This document shows positions 1 through 12,400 of a stretch of DNA of 64,000 bases, one piece after another. A program made the translations under genes and the position numbers. The notes under the pieces are model-generated. The model searched no databases. It saw only the letters and a program-made list of their open reading frames with translations, and was not told the DNA's origin. This stretch comes from Glossina fuscipes. Its lineage: Eukaryota; Arthropoda; Insecta; Diptera; Glossinidae. Each line of letters opens with the position of its first letter. Position 1 is the first letter of the stretch. The stretch is taken from assembly GCF_014805625.2 (NCBI RefSeq), contig NW_024003855.1:495004-559003 (forward strand), in the 5' to 3' direction.

Positions 1-520
1 TTAAAGGCATCCGACGGAGTACGAGAAGATGATCTAATCGCCGAAATGATTGCACTGTTCTGGTCATGAGCATACAAAATGATGTTCGCCGGACAAAACA
101 CATTCGGTTTGTCGAAAAATACAGTCAAGGGCGTAGGTTGTTTGAAGCGGTGCAAAAGTAATACGCTGCAAATGACATGCGTGCCATATGCACCGCACAT
201 ATCCGGCCAAAATCAGAGCATAACTTTCGTGTGGGCGGAAGCCTCTAAGTGGACACTTGATTTCATACAGGGAACAGCTTAGATGCTCATGGGAGACGGA
301 AGAGAGTCCAAAACTACCTAACTTTAATACGACTACAAGACTTCCTCAGCTTTCCCACCCACTAAGCCTGGAACTGATTGTATATCGCAAGACACGTTAC
401 CCCGACTTATTATTCCTTAATCAAAACTCGCGTTTGGAACAACCTACCAGCAGAGAGTTTAAATATATAGACAAAATCGAGCTATTTTCGGAGAAGGGAA
501 AAAAAGAGTTTTGAAAAGAG
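1..520 (+). repeat. Possible LINE reverse-transcriptase C-terminus remnant
   Basis: Two + frames around 290-515 carry complementary pieces that resemble the end of a jockey-like LINE ORF2. One frame reads RVWNNLPAESLN, similar to the usual 'W N x L P' motif near the C-terminus of such polyproteins. The reading frame is broken several times. No 3' tail or target duplication was found. This is a weak call based on a short motif. Confidence 0.25.
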
Positions 521-2085
521 CAATTGGTCGGCGATTGCTAATGTCAATATCAATTTTTCCTTATGACGCCCATTCCTTACCGACAATCCCAACAAGCAGG
601 AGTTTCGATCAATCATAAAACGGAAATTTTAACTCTTCACATTGAAATTTTTATAGTTCCGAATACCAACCTTTGATTTGCTAATCACAACTGACCCTAT
701 TTCTAAGCATAAAACTAATTGGATAAAACAGCAACAGATTCTTATTAGCGAAAATCTTGCTCAATTCGCAATAATAACATCATTGATCATATATTGCAGG
801 TAGATATAAAAAGGTTATATTTTTGGGATAAAATAATATATAAAACTAATTGAAACCTGATGTTGTCTCTGACATTCCTAGATTTCTTCACAATTTTAGG
901 AGAGAATAATTTTTCCCACAAAAATCAATCATAGATTCTATGTAACATTTGTTACATTTGCAGCTCTTTGTTAAATTCAATGACTATCTTTAATTATAAG
1001 GAGGATTTTTTGATAATGACGTTTTTTCGTTTAGGAGAGAGAAGCGGAATGTTTGAGAGATTAATTTATTTTGCATCAGGGAAATATGGACATAAAAAAA
1101 GCTTCCATAAATAAAATTAGTGAAAAAACAAACAGTTTTAAATAATTTTCCCAAAAGTTAATTGCAAGTTTTAATAAAAATTGTGGTTTTGCCAATATTG
1201 TTCTGATCAAAAACAATAAATTTTTTTATTTGTGTCCGGCTTTGCTGCGTTACTCTTTTAAAATAACAAGAGAGAAAGTCAGGGGCAAAATGTGCAACAG
1301 CAAACAAGCGCGTGCGTAAAATAAAGAATGTCTTATAAAAAAAGAAAAATTGCCGAGAGAGAAGAAAAATTAAATTTGAATTGATTTAAATTTAAATTAA
1401 AAAAATCTGTGGCACAAAGAGAAAATTACTAAAATATTTTATGGTGTAATGGTGCGATATAAAGGTTCGTTAAAGCATTGAACATTTATATTCTAAGTTT
1501 ATAAAAGTGATTTTGTTTAATTAAAAAATTTTCAATTATTTGTGTTTCTATTATTTTGTGTTGACTTTTTTTAAAGAAGTAAACAATATGGCACGGATAT
1601 TAAATGCCAAACGATAAGCGAAATCAATCTTTAAACTAAACATTTTCATCAAACTGAATAAAGTTTTTTGAAGGTTTACGTAAAAAACGTAAACTAGAGG
1701 AAGAGCAATGCAAATGATCACAGAAAAAGCGCATAAAAACAATAGTAAGACGAAACTCTTAGGATGCAGCTTTGAATGCGGGCTAGTATGGTATTTCGGC
1801 GGCCTGAAAAAAATTACAAATGTACGTTTTTTACATTATTATTAATGGCCGTACTTTATCTAACCCAATCGCCAAGAACGACCGCACCACCAAAGCTATT
1901 ACGAGTGACCCTGCAGTCATTACAACGATAGACGCAGAGTCTTCCTCAAATCTGCGGTACTCGTTCTCTAACGCCTTTATGATCCTCGTTACTTCATTTT
2001 TATTTCTTTCTTAATATTCGAATCTCATTCAGATGATACTTTCGTTGCAGATAAAATCGAAACACAATCGAAATGTGGACATTAT
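521..2085. other. AT-rich sequence, no gene recognised
   Basis: The stretch is AT-rich with many homopolymer runs and no coding signature. Short open frames here, such as 1551-1742 on - and 1820-2014 on +, look like chance. It may include the unrecognisable gag half of the BEL/Pao element that follows, but no motif was seen to support that. Confidence 0.4.
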
Positions 2086-2089
2086 TCAG

Positions 2090-3470
2090 TTTCAATATCA
2101 GCTTTCATCGTACCAGCTATAACAAGTCCTCAGACTAGTGCTATCAGCTCCAATGTAAACAGTTGGAATATACAGCAAAACGTGCGGTTACTTCACAAAC
2201 CAGACCGTATAGGCATTTTAATTGACAGTAGTCTCTTTTTCGATTTAAAGTGTGCTGGCCAAGCTCGCTTAGCAAATTTATCCACTTCGAAAAATCCCTA
2301 CTGGGATTGATGGTGTCTGATGATCGATTTCCAATTTCTAATTCATGGCTATTGGCAACAAGAGATAAACATACCGAGCATTAAGAAGAAAATTTGGATA
2401 AGCTATTTATATTTTTCTGCGAAGTTGAAAGTAACCTTAACGAATGTGGTCTTTCGACCAGTGAAGATGTCATTTGTGAGCAATACTTTTAATATCAACA
2501 AATTGCATTATTCAGATGCTAAGCGTTCCAAAAGTAATAGAAACCCAAGTACTTGGAAATTTTTGCGAGTGTGCTTTTCAGCGGTTTAATCGTTAGGAAG
2601 AGAAATCGAAAGGCATTACACAGCGTTTATGAACGAAATAGAACTGAATCACGTGTCGATGGTCACATCCCCCCCAAATATCAACACCCATCACAAACCA
2701 CATGGTTGTTTACTAAAGCAAGACGCCACAAAAACCAAATTGATACCGCTTCCCATTTTTCATTAAATAACATTTCACTCCGATCCCTTAATCCAAGCAA
2801 AGCTATAAACAAACATTTACATCACACATTCAACATAGCTTTGAGCGGTGATACTCACAACATGTACCGGTATCTAACGGTTTCTCAGCTAGATGATTAT
2901 TGACAGGGCATTTTTTGGAAACATAACACACATGATGACATCGAAATCTACAAACTGCCACATAGGTCAGCAGCCTTTTAGCGGTTCGTGCTTTGCAACA
3001 CCCTTCGATTGATGGAAGGAGCTCTTTTGCGTTGGCTTCTGAAGTTGTAAGACGAGATTTTTACGTTGATGACTTAATCTCTGGTGTTAGTTCCATTAGT
3101 CAAGCAATTAAAGTAAAACTAAGAGCTTTAGTTTCATAATTCGAATATTTTGCTTAAACGATCAAGCAATTTTACCTAATGTTTCACAATCAGATTGTGA
3201 ACAGTTGCTCAAATTTCGTTATACAATTAACGTAACTAAATCTTTAAATCTTGTTTGGCATCCTAAAAACCAGTATTTAAAATTTTTTGTTTTCTCCTAG
3301 GCTAGTAGCAACCTAGCGTACCGTATTGTCTATCATAATTTACCTCTTTGGTCCCCTACGTCCGCTTAGCCTAATAACTAACAAGGCCAAAATATTCAGG
3401 CAGATTTTGTGAAAGAACAATCTGCAATGGGATGAAAGCTTGTAACAATCATTATGTGATTGGAGATCAG
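2090..3470 (+). mobile_element. BEL/Pao LTR-retrotransposon pol, broken
   Basis: Reading across frames gives most of a BEL/Pao protease to reverse-transcriptase region in the right order. The protease-proximal segment lies at 2208-2290 (GILIDSSLFFDLKCAGQARL). A linker with STSEDVICEQYF is at about 2455-2500. RT palm pieces (DTHNMYR, then FWKHN) run through 2850-2960. The catalytic box reads FYVDDLISG at 3058-3085. The thumb segment LNLVWHPKNQYLKFFV follows at 3245-3292, and FGPLRPLSLITNKAKI lies near 3340-3395. Several stops and frameshifts make it non-functional. No LTRs were found on either side, so this is an internal fragment. Order and spacing are typical of the family, so the class assignment is fairly secure. 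Confidence 0.75.
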
Positions 3471-4315
3471 ACAGACAGACTTTTAAAAATATGTTATATT
3501 TGTAAACCTATATTTGTTTGCTAAATTCTATGACGATTTTCGGTAGTTCTAATGATCGAAGTTAGTGATGCGTGATAAAAAGCTTTTTTTTTGGCTTTTG
3601 GTTTTTGGGTAGATGACGAGTAATGGTTACGTTTTTATAAGAAAGAACGAAAATATTAAACGAGAGATCATTTGAGATTTTAATAAAATTCGACGTTTGA
3701 AAGTTTGTTTAAACGGCAACGTTGAAAGTATATGAAAATCTTCATTGTTCGTAATATAAGCATAAAAAATTTTGGGGTGTAATTTTAGAACACACGTGGT
3801 TGCAAGGGACTCTTGTGCTTTTTTTTTTTTTAAGTTGTGAAACGGCAAAAATGGTGGTGGGTATTGCTTCCATATGTAATGAAAGCGAAAATGGAAAACA
3901 TTACCATTTGACAATGCTATCTTTATCTATAAGTTACTTCTGCTCTAAGTTAGCCATTAATTGAACACCGTTTTTTTGTAAACATAAAAGAAACGAAATG
4001 CTGTCGTCCAAATTGCAGCAAATTGGAATATAGAATAACGTAAGTATATATAGTAAATCATATTAGTAAATTATATGCATACGCTGTGAACACATAAAGA
4101 ACGTCTACTGCAGTCTGCGAATAAACACCAAAGTCTGTTAAGAGATTCATGAAAAGAAAAGGGAACTGTATAAGAGCAATCCAGAAAAAAAGTATAGGGA
4201 AAAATCCCAAAAATTATATAATGCGAACAATAGCGAGTTAGAAAATTATATTTGGTTGTACCCGGATCGCTTCCAGTATTTCCTGAAAACGACTTAAAAA
4301 AGGAAATGGCTGAAT
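3471..4315. other. AT-rich flank, no gene recognised
   Basis: A short CAGACAGACAGAC track at 3468-3481 resembles a motif that recurs in the dispersed repeats of this window (near 5415, 6635 and 43020). Otherwise only AT-rich sequence is seen. The open frame at 3627-3914 on the - strand matches nothing recognised. Confidence 0.35.
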
Positions 4316-4319
4316 TTTT

Positions 4320-4770
4320 CTATTTTCAGAATGAGAGTACAATTTTATACAGTGTATGTGGTATACTTCATGAGCAACATGCAAAAAATACGGAAAGCAA
4401 AGGTGTTCACGGTTTGTGTTTTATATAGGGACGAGCGTGGTAAGCGTGTTCTTTAAAAAGGTCGGGTCATTATCAAATGCTCTTGCAAATTTATAGGCGA
4501 TATCTTCGTTTTTGGGAACGTCAGAATGTTAACTATGTATACTAGATAGTTGGACATATGGACAGGCGCAAAGGCGCAATCACGTGAAATCGATATTTGA
4601 AACTGGCAAAGAATTTATATACTTTATGGGGTTTTTGAAGATTTATATACTTTATGGGGTTATAAAGGTATTCAAAAATGATTACATTTTGAGACACTAT
4701 TACTTTAAATAGGCGTGGTCTTCCTAAAAAAGCAACTAGGAATAGCATTGGAGTTCGTCCTACCGAAATC
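4320..4770. repeat. Dispersed repeat R1, copy 1
   Basis: This block is colinear with 42285-42765. Shared landmarks, in order, are: a TAGGCGATATCTTCG-like segment following CTCTTGCAAATTTATA; a GGACAGGCGCAAAGGCGCA-like segment; TTTGAAACTGGCAAAGAATT; TATATACTTTATGGGGTTTT; and ACTTTAAATAGGCGTGGTC. The TATATACTTTATGGGGT core is duplicated here at 4617-4636 and 4644-4663. The style (a TATACTTTATGGGG core next to GACAGACGGACAG-like runs) recalls the DINE-1/INE-1 Helentron-derived repeats of flies. The family assignment is an inference from memory of those repeats. Confidence 0.55.
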
Positions 4771-4979
4771 ATTGTATTTCTTTCAAGTCTGGTTGCTTCT
4801 GCAATTTCCAAGGTAAGCTGGGCAAGACACCATCCCTATCTATGCTTAATTCAAATTAAACAATGAGTAACGATTTTCTCTGCGGTATTATCGCATCATT
4901 CCCCATTCGTTCAATGATCATTTATTTAAGATATTGCTCATCTTTTTTTCTTTTTTTTTTTTCTTAGCTTCTATCCAAT

Positions 4980-5135
4980 ATTAATTTTAAGTCAGCACAA
5001 ATTATTATAAATGAAAGATATAATGCCTTTCGTAATTGCATTCTTTATTCATGTTATTTAATCAGATTACAATTCAATACTTTTGTCACATGTGTCACAT
5101 GTTCTTATTTTTCTTCTGTCTACATTTATTTTTAT
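4980..5135. repeat. Dispersed repeat R3, copy 1
   Basis: The block matches 37050-37205. Both contain TCAGCA-AAATTATTAT, then CGTAATTGCATT or CGATTTGCATT, then TTCATGTTATTTAATCAG or TTTATGTTATTTAATTAG, and then a GTGTCA-TGTT segment leading to a T-rich tract. No coding content was seen. The class is unknown. Confidence 0.5.
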
Positions 5136-5234
5136 TTCTTACATACTTCAATAGATACATACGATATGCACGATATGTGTTAACAGTGCAGGAGGTACTG
5201 CAGCACCACCCATAGTATGTACGTTAAGATTTTT

Positions 5235-5585
5235 GTAGACTAATCTGCAGAAGTGTTTATGAGTAATAAGCAAAAAACCAATTTTTTAATCCTTTTGAAA
5301 AGCGTAGGTGTTTTCAGTTTAGGTTGTACTGTAACCAGTGTTTCCACCAAATTTGAAGCCGAAATTTTCATTTTTGCGGCCATAAGAATGTCACAGACGT
5401 TACAGAGATGGACGGACAGACGGACGCACATACGTAAATCGATGCAGAATTTGACGCTGATCAAGAATATGTATACTTTGTGGGGTCCCTGAAGGTTGTT
5501 TGCGGGTGTTGGAAATCTTTTGATAATATGAATATATGTGTCATCCTTTGATGATGGGTATAAAAATGGCGACAAATCTTATATA
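5235..5585 (-). repeat. Dispersed repeat R2 (DINE-like), copy 1
   Basis: Read on the - strand the block starts TATACCCATCATCAAAGGATG and continues to GGGACCCCACAAAGTATACA, TTCTTGATCAGCGTC and a CGTCCGTCTGTCCGTCC run. These are the hallmarks of DINE-1/INE-1-type dispersed elements. Its other end carries GAGTAATAAGCAAAAAACCA on +, which recurs at about 7862, 42820 and 49130. No coding capacity is expected. The open frames on both strands here are repeat sequence, not genes. Confidence 0.6.
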
Positions 5586-5589
5586 TCAT

Positions 5590-7785
5590 ATCTAACGTGT
5601 ACGTCGAATTATAAAAAAAAAAACTAGAGTGAATCTAATTAATATTGGTTTTTTTCGCTTGAGAAACAACAAACGTTCGTTAAACATACTCCATTGTCGA
5701 AACATAAAAATTTATTTCACTATTTATTTAGTGTTTACTGTTTTACTGTTTTACTGTTTACTACTAGGGAATACATATTAAAATAGGAAAAAAAAAAAAA
5801 AACAAACAAAACATTATTTAAATAGGTAAAGAAAATTAAATAATTTTAACCACTCGAAAAATGTAGCGTCATTAATATTGGGGTTTTATCATATCAGGAA
5901 AGATAAGAAGATAAAAAACTGCATACAAAGTTTGTTATAAGTTTTCTTCTGTGGGAAACCCAATATTAATGAGACTCACTGTACATGCAAACGATTTGAC
6001 GATTTGTAAGAGAGAAGAGAACGGACTGTATATGTATAAATGTTAATCGTAACGTCATCTTAACTTAAACAGCAATCAATTACCAATGAAAACAGCCGTA
6101 CACAATCTTCAATACATCATTACCCTTTCCATTGTTTTTGTTTTCTCTTTTTGCATTTCTTATTCTTATGTTCTAAGTTAATGCGTATTTCTTTTATTAT
6201 TATTCCGTATGTTATTGTAACATTATTTTTTCCAACGTCGAAATTTATCTTTTAATTTTAAAGATTACGTAAAAAATTAAGTTCATTTATTTCTATTAAT
6301 ACTAATAAATCCTGATAACTCAGTCTTTTTTATTTTATTAAAGAGGTGGTGAGTTATTTATCTTCCAATTATAAGAAAGTAGGTTTAGCGGTCTAAAGAC
6401 CTAACTTCTCTCACAAAAATTTTTGGATCAAAGGTTTCTAAGGCGATATTTTTTCGTGTTATTTGATAAAAAGTGAATCATCCTAATTACTGCCGAACTA
6501 ATTAGCTTTACAATGACACGTGGGTTACCTCTGAGCGAACATACCAGTGCAACAAATTTTGTGAAATTATCCGTAAAATTTCAATCTTTAAGTTAAATAT
6601 AAAATTACTTGGACGAACATTGGATAGATAGACAGATAAGCAGACAGACAAACTTATCGGTACATTAAAAGGTGGATGTATCTTAATTAGTTCTGGATAT
6701 TTTTTTGCATGCGCACAAACTTAATATATCTTGTACCACCAGTGGTATAGAATGTAAATACTTTAGCTGCAATTTCATCGATGTCATTTAAGAATTAGGT
6801 TGTAGCGACGTTAAAATAAGAAAAAAACATATTTTTAGGTAACACAAAGGATACAACTAGGTTTAGATTAATTTGATTAATTAGTAACAAATTAAGAGTT
6901 GTAAATTTATACACATGAATGTAAATGGAAATAATCATATATATGAACATCTAACCGATTATAATTTATCAATAAACCTGTTTTATTATTAAGATAGCTT
7001 TTGTCTTTAAATCTTATGGGAGAGTAATTTTTCAGAAAATATTTTTTTTATTTGCTTAATAAATTCTCCGAAACTTCCAGACTGTATGGAAAAAATTTTG
7101 TCTGCTTGAAAAATTCTTTGTTTGGAATTTAAAGATTTCTAATGAAGCGGTCGGAAAATGGTATCTTGGGCCAATGGAGCCCTGCTAGAATATTGCAGCC
7201 TTACTTGTTGACTTGTGACTTCTTTGATACATACTAAAAATACCTCAGTGTACCTTCATTAATATGGTCGCTATATGTATATGAGCCTGGAGGCGGTTCG
7301 GATTAATTCAGCATTTCCGACAGGAAATTAAAATATATAGTGAAAGATTTTGATGTTAATTATTCAGTTAAATCGGCACATTAAAATTAAAATCCTTCAA
7401 AAAAGATAATGGGTGCGAATATTTGAAAACAGAAGAAAAATTTTTGGTTTTGCGACTAAAGACTGAAGGTAAAAATGAAGAACAAATTTATTATAGCAAC
7501 CAGAACATGTGTATAACACATTCCATAACTTTAAACGCGTTTTTCTAAAAACACGATTTTTCGAAAAGGGACGCAGCATAATTTTGACAACTACCATTTT
7601 TCTCGTTTGAGTCTTTTACAATATGTTTAGAGTAATATTCAGAGAAATGTATGTAGGAGATTTTCGATAAATTAAACTAAACATAATTTATTAACAAAAG
7701 ATTGACTGTCACAAATAATTTATGATAAATAAAAAAAGCCAATTATATTCACCAACAAAAAAATTTAATTTTCGGTACTCTATAA
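5590..7785. other. AT-rich sequence with a repeat segment at 6600-6770
   Basis: No gene is recognised. The segment at 6610-6765 contains GATAGATAGACAGATAAGCA, then TACATTAAAAGGTGGATGTATC and TAATATATCTTGTACCACCA. It is colinear with 43020-43190 (GAGCAGACTGACAGACATGC, ATTAAAAGGTGAGTCTATC, TAATATATCGTGTACCACA), so it is a further part of the dispersed repeat family. The rest is AT-rich, with poly-A at 5790-5803. Confidence 0.45.
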
Positions 7786-7839
7786 TATTGAGTAGATATG
7801 ATTGAATTTATCCATTTCAGTAAAAAACATTTGGGACTT

Positions 7840-8200
7840 TTTATGCTATATCCCTCGTTGTTTACAAGCAATAAGCAAAAAAAGCCGGAAAGTAGAGATC
7901 CCTCCGTCATTGTAGGCACGTCCATTGACTGCTTCGCCCATTTTCAATATCCGTGTGGGTGCAAGTACTCTGAATGTCAAATTTGATTTCGATATCTTCA
8001 TTTTTGCGACCATTAGAATGTTTAGCACACACATTACACAGACGGACAAATGGAGAAACGGAATTTGGTACTGATCAGCAACATTTATACTCTGTAAAAC
8101 CTCTGAAGCTTCCTTTTGACTGTTGCAAATAAATGAAAAATCAATATATCCCCATGTCATATTTAATGCCTCAAACAATTGCACCCTCACCAAAAATCTC
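7840..8200 (-). repeat. Dispersed repeat R2 (DINE-like), copy 2
   Basis: This copy has the same outline as 5235-5585. On + it carries AGCAATAAGCAAAAAAAGCC near 7868, then TGGGTGCAAGTACTCTGAAT, TTTTTGCGACCATTAGAATG, ACACAGACGGACAAATGGAG, CTGATCAGCAACATTTATAC and CTCTGAAGCTTCCTTTTGAC. It lies in the same orientation as copy 1. It is diverged and has no coding content. Confidence 0.55.
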
Positions 8201-9690
8201 CAAATATATGTCTTGTTGATTTGATTTCCTCGATTTTATTTCTATTCCTACTTATAATGCGAGGTTGACTGGTTTCTCAAACTTGCGCTCATTACTAGCA
8301 AACTTGATATATTGAATTTATTTAATTAAAATTACCTCTACATTAAGGAGAAATAATCATTTAATTTGTAAGAACTTTTAACTCAATTTTTAGGAGGTTC
8401 AAGTCGGTTTTGTCACAGGCTAAAAGGTGTTAAGGCGAGATGGCAAAATGATAGCCTTCTAAGGAATATCCTCTAAAATTAAGATTCCGTTAGCCTTATC
8501 CATACAAGAACCAATTTTAAAAGACCTTATTTTCAAAACTGACACTTACATCAGATATCGCAATTTGTTGATTTTGATGCTATGTTATTCTTATTAAACT
8601 TTGGCTAAAATTCCTCATATCAAACAAGAGTATATTCCTACTTGGCGTTTTGTTTACTACAGCAAGATTTACATTCATAAATGGAACAGAATTAGATATA
8701 TGCCAAAATTTTAAATAGTAACATTGATGGGCAAAATTATTTGTTCGCATCGAATTTGTTAACACCTTATAGTTTCCTGTATAACAAAGCGCTGTATCCT
8801 AAACTACTTCGCAGGGATTATGCACGATATATATTGTATACATATTGCTACTTTGTTTATTTATATTTGTCCACATTCATACTACAATAGTTCTTGAAGT
8901 ATTTACGGCATCATACAAAACCAAAAAGGAAATTACGAAAGAAACCTATTTTTCACGAAAATGTTCGCAATTGTAGAAAGAAAGGAAACATCGGTCAGCA
9001 ATTCTTGGAGCTGATAAGTATTGACATCGTTTCTATTTTTCGGAAAAATTCGAATTTGTTGTGTTGATTAAACAAGGCCTTTTCACGGGAAAAAATATCG
9101 TTGAAAATCGTTCGGCTTGAAAGGTGTTTTATAGACACCCGCCAAAACAATTTTTGATAATTTGGTCTTACAAACACCAGTTATACTAAGCCCAGTAGTT
9201 CGCAGTCAATCGGAAAGTTAAGTTGCAAGATAAAGATAGCATCCTAAGGATATCAAAAGCCCATTATATTCACTATTTTACCTATATATTTGGATCGAAT
9301 AATGACATATTTACGGAAACTGCAGCTTATTATGAGATTTTTAAAAAATCCTTCAATAAAGAAGCATTGAAATGTTAGAGAAGTATCAGCATTAAAAGGC
9401 TTGTTATATCCACTCTCAATATTTTGAAAATTATTGATGCATTACTTTGTCGATTGAACCAATTTTTTGTATGTTCCTTTCAAAACTCTACAATGAACGT
9501 CTGCATATAGCACTTTGCATTAACTAAGTCCATACTTAAAATGTCTTTTAGGAGGTAACGACAAGCCAACGCAAATTTTATTTTTATAAAGCGCATATAT
9601 ACATGTTGTTAAATCAAATTTTCATTCAATATTAAGCGTCGTAAGTGCCGCGCTAAATTCGAGAAATCGCAAGAAAATTTAAATTTATTT
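8201..9690. other. AT-rich sequence, no gene recognised
   Basis: Small open frames (for example 8580-8765 and 8995-9177 on -) show no motif or splice context that was recognised. No repeat partner was noticed by eye inside the window. Confidence 0.35.
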
Positions 9691-9861
9691 CTTTCATAAA
9701 TGCCCTATTTGGCTGCGTTATGCATAAAACGTCTTATTTTCTTAACCCAAGTTAATGGTTGTGCGCCAAACACATCCATTTTTGACATTTTCCATAATCT
9801 CGCAACTAATATTAGTATTTCCTCTTCATTTTTTACCTGTTTAAATATTAGAGGTATTCCA

Positions 9862-10005
9862 ATGAAAAGAAAAGTGGATGCTGGTGTTAGCGAAACTGAC
9901 GTTATTTCATTCGAACCTTTGTTTAAAGCATCAGAATTTGAGAGATTCGAGGAACAGGATAAACTAAAACATTTGAATCATTTCAACAAATGTGTGTACA
10001 TGTAG
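9862..10005 (+). CDS. Unrecognised short ORF upstream of Mitf
   Basis: An ATG at 9862 in the context TTCCAATGAAA opens 47 codons rich in charged residues (start MKRKVDAGVSETD, later KASEFERFEEQDKLKHLNHF). Composition is unlike the surrounding AT-rich filler. The frame is open upstream to about 9700, so the stretch could also be an exon or a transposon remnant. It ends with TAG at 10003-10005, about 0.8 kb before the first recognised Mitf exon. No family was recognised, and nothing shows that it belongs to Mitf. Confidence 0.2.
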   Translation: MKRKVDAGVSETDVISFEPLFKASEFERFEEQDKLKHLNHFNKCVYM

Positions 10006-10798
10006 GGTGCTACAAGCAAAATAATACGTCATAAAAGTTCTCAATCTTTGCGTGGTGTGCTTAAAAGCATACTCGTAGGGCTATAGTCGAGCCTTAAACA
10101 CTCTATGGTTTACGTTTGCTGCTACTTACGCTTTTATGTGCAATCTACACAAATTTATGTTGATTGCATGGATAACCTTGGCCGAAAACTTCCTTTCCAA
10201 TTATCACGATAGTCTTTATAGGAATTGCATATCCAAATAAAAAATGCTAACAAAGCAAGTAGCTTACTGAGAGTACCTAGCATACAATTGTGGTGTCTGC
10301 TCTTATGCACTGGGCTAAATATACCGTGTGAAAGTTTTTCTGTCAAAACCGCCTAGTACGTAAAAAAGTTTAATTTAGTTAAATCACATTTTTTGTTCTA
10401 TTTATTTTTTCCTTAATTGCGTTTTTTTTTTATTAAACCATTTAGTAAGTGTCGGATAAAGTAATGATTGAGCATCATCATGTATAAATGCCTACAATTT
10501 TCAGCTTTAATACCAAAGAGCTTTGAAAATTAAAATTATGAAGCCTAATGCAATTACTCTTTTTTTTTAATAAACAAATCGGAAGTTTCGACAGTTTAAT
10601 ATAGTTAAAACAAATTTTTAGCTGTCACGATCACTTAAAACTTAGACAAATATTTCAGTTCCACGGAAAAAAAAATGTTTTAATCTTGGCGTAAAATAAG
10701 CAACCACGAAAACAAGTCAATTATGCTGAAGAATAATAATAATAGCTGTTGTGACGATAATAAAAGCACTTACATCGAGTAATTTACCAACGTCTATT

Positions 10799-11322
10799 AT
10801 GAATTTTACATTTAATGCTGCCAAGAAAACATGTATGCCCCTTGCAGATATTAAACCAGGATTGATGCCAGCTACTCCGTCGGCAAATGCTCAAGAAAAT
10901 GTTAAGGAAGATGTGATTCACTGGAGGAATACTTTTGAAATGCCTGCCCGATGTAATAACAGTGCACAGTTAAAAGAAATGCAGGCGTTAACGGAAGCTA
11001 TTAGAACTACCGACCTAATTGGAATCGAAGTGGGCGTTGAACCGACATGTTTTATGGACTGCGAGGATGACGATGGTTTCTTAAAACAGCAGCTTGAAAA
11101 CAACAAAAATAATTTTATAGCGCCTGCCTGTGTAACGGATCATGTCGCTCTCTCTCCCAATTCTTCGCAATCTAATTCTAATATACGTGTAACAGTTGGA
11201 ATAGATAAAGATTTAGATATGATACTTGAAATGGATCCAAGTATTATTGATTCAAACGATATCAGCAATATAGAGAATTCGCGTAAAATGAAAACATTAT
11301 ACTTGCCCCCATCAATAGGAGG
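10799..11322 (+). CDS. Mitf: Mitf coding exon 1 (N-terminal acidic region)
   Basis: This exon encodes the N-terminal region of the fly MITF/TFEB transcription factor, which acts in the nucleus on lysosome and V-ATPase genes and is held in the cytoplasm by mTORC1. The frame is open from about 10730, but the first ATG is at 10799, giving 174 codons plus two bases. A spliced upstream exon cannot be excluded. An acidic segment near residues 137-150 (GIDKDLDMILEMDPS) corresponds in place to the acidic N-terminus of long MITF isoforms. The exon ends GGAGG followed by GTACGT, a good donor, in phase 2. It joins exactly in frame to the acceptor at 12400 and makes the residue series PSIGG-PTFKTATLTSR. 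Translation through the donor would stop at 11340. This N-terminal part is the least conserved, so its identity rests mainly on the in-frame join to exon 2. Confidence 0.75.
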
Positions 11323-12400
11323 GTACGTATTACGTTCATAAACAACAGATGTTCTAAATTGAGGCACCATATTACATTAACGCTTCTTAAACCAGTGCTC
11401 AATAGAATTTTAATTATTATATCCATTATTAAAATAAAACTGGAATTCCTTTAAAAAAAAAACTTGGATGAGATGAAATCAATCTTTGAATTCCTCCCAT
11501 ATATATGTTCTCACGAAAAAGAACCCCATATGCAAGGATTTTTTGAATTTTATGACAGGAATCATTAAAAAATAATGACTTGACATACAAATATGTCGTG
11601 GTAATTTTGGATTCTATAGTTTATTTTCTGAACCTCCGGTTATACCGAAGTTTTCATAAAAAATAAGACTTTATATGACAAAAACGAACAATGTTTACAT
11701 TATATGACGAATGCAGATATGTTTTTGGCACTTTGATCGAAATAAAATGTTTTAGTTCGCTTTCACTACTCCAGGTAGGAAAGGTAAGTTATAAGCAATG
11801 TAGAGTAAGTAAAGTGCCGGATTAAAAATATTTCTTTGAAAACAGGAATATCCAATTATTCAATATAAGTTACCAATCAATTAGTACATATGCATATATC
11901 GCGTAACATAACAAATGTACTTCATCTTTTTAACGAATACTCAAATTATATTTTTGGACAGTATAGATTTTAAACTACAGGAAGGCATAGTTTAAAATCA
12001 ATTTCAAAATTTTAAGGTGTAAGAGTTAGGGAAAAGAGAAAAAAATTTGTTATTTTGTCAATTGTGGGTAAATCCATGTACAGACCCTGTTACATTTTTA
12101 ACTTAAGCAAAGCTTTAAAGTTGACGTCGTCATTGCTAGAAACATGACAAGCAGATTAACAGATAGGCAGGAATAAGTTGCCATATTTCAGGGGCTTGCA
12201 CCGTAAATTTCAGTTATTCAATTGAATTTATTAGAAGCACTTAGCACATCTCAGGCTCATCTCAGGTATCTCGTATTCCCGAATCTTATATAAAAGTCTG
12301 TAATACAAGATTATTTTTATACATTCTTTCGATAAATCATAAACATAATGTTTGTTGCTTTCGCTTTATTATACTATCGATTTTTTCTCTTTTACTGTAG
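11323..12400 (+). other. Mitf: Mitf intron 1
   Basis: The intron is 1,078 bp, begins GTACGT and ends TTTTACTGTAG after a T-rich tract, in phase 2. It is AT-rich. A GACAAGCAGATTAACAGATA-like stretch near 12145 echoes the dispersed repeats, but no complete element was seen. Confidence 0.7.

Noticed and set aside
5240..5575. 111-codon - strand ORF and its + strand partner as genes
   Set aside because: They lie entirely inside dispersed repeat R2; similar ORFs appear in the other copy at 7.85-8.19 kb.
9862..10005. ORF just upstream as Mitf first coding exon
   Set aside because: No good donor was found near its end, no acceptor at the Mitf exon 1 side that would join in frame with confidence, and no family motif.
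10751..10798. GTG at 10751 as start of the Mitf exon
   Set aside because: Animal genes start at ATG; the first in-frame ATG is 10799. An upstream spliced exon is possible but not seen.
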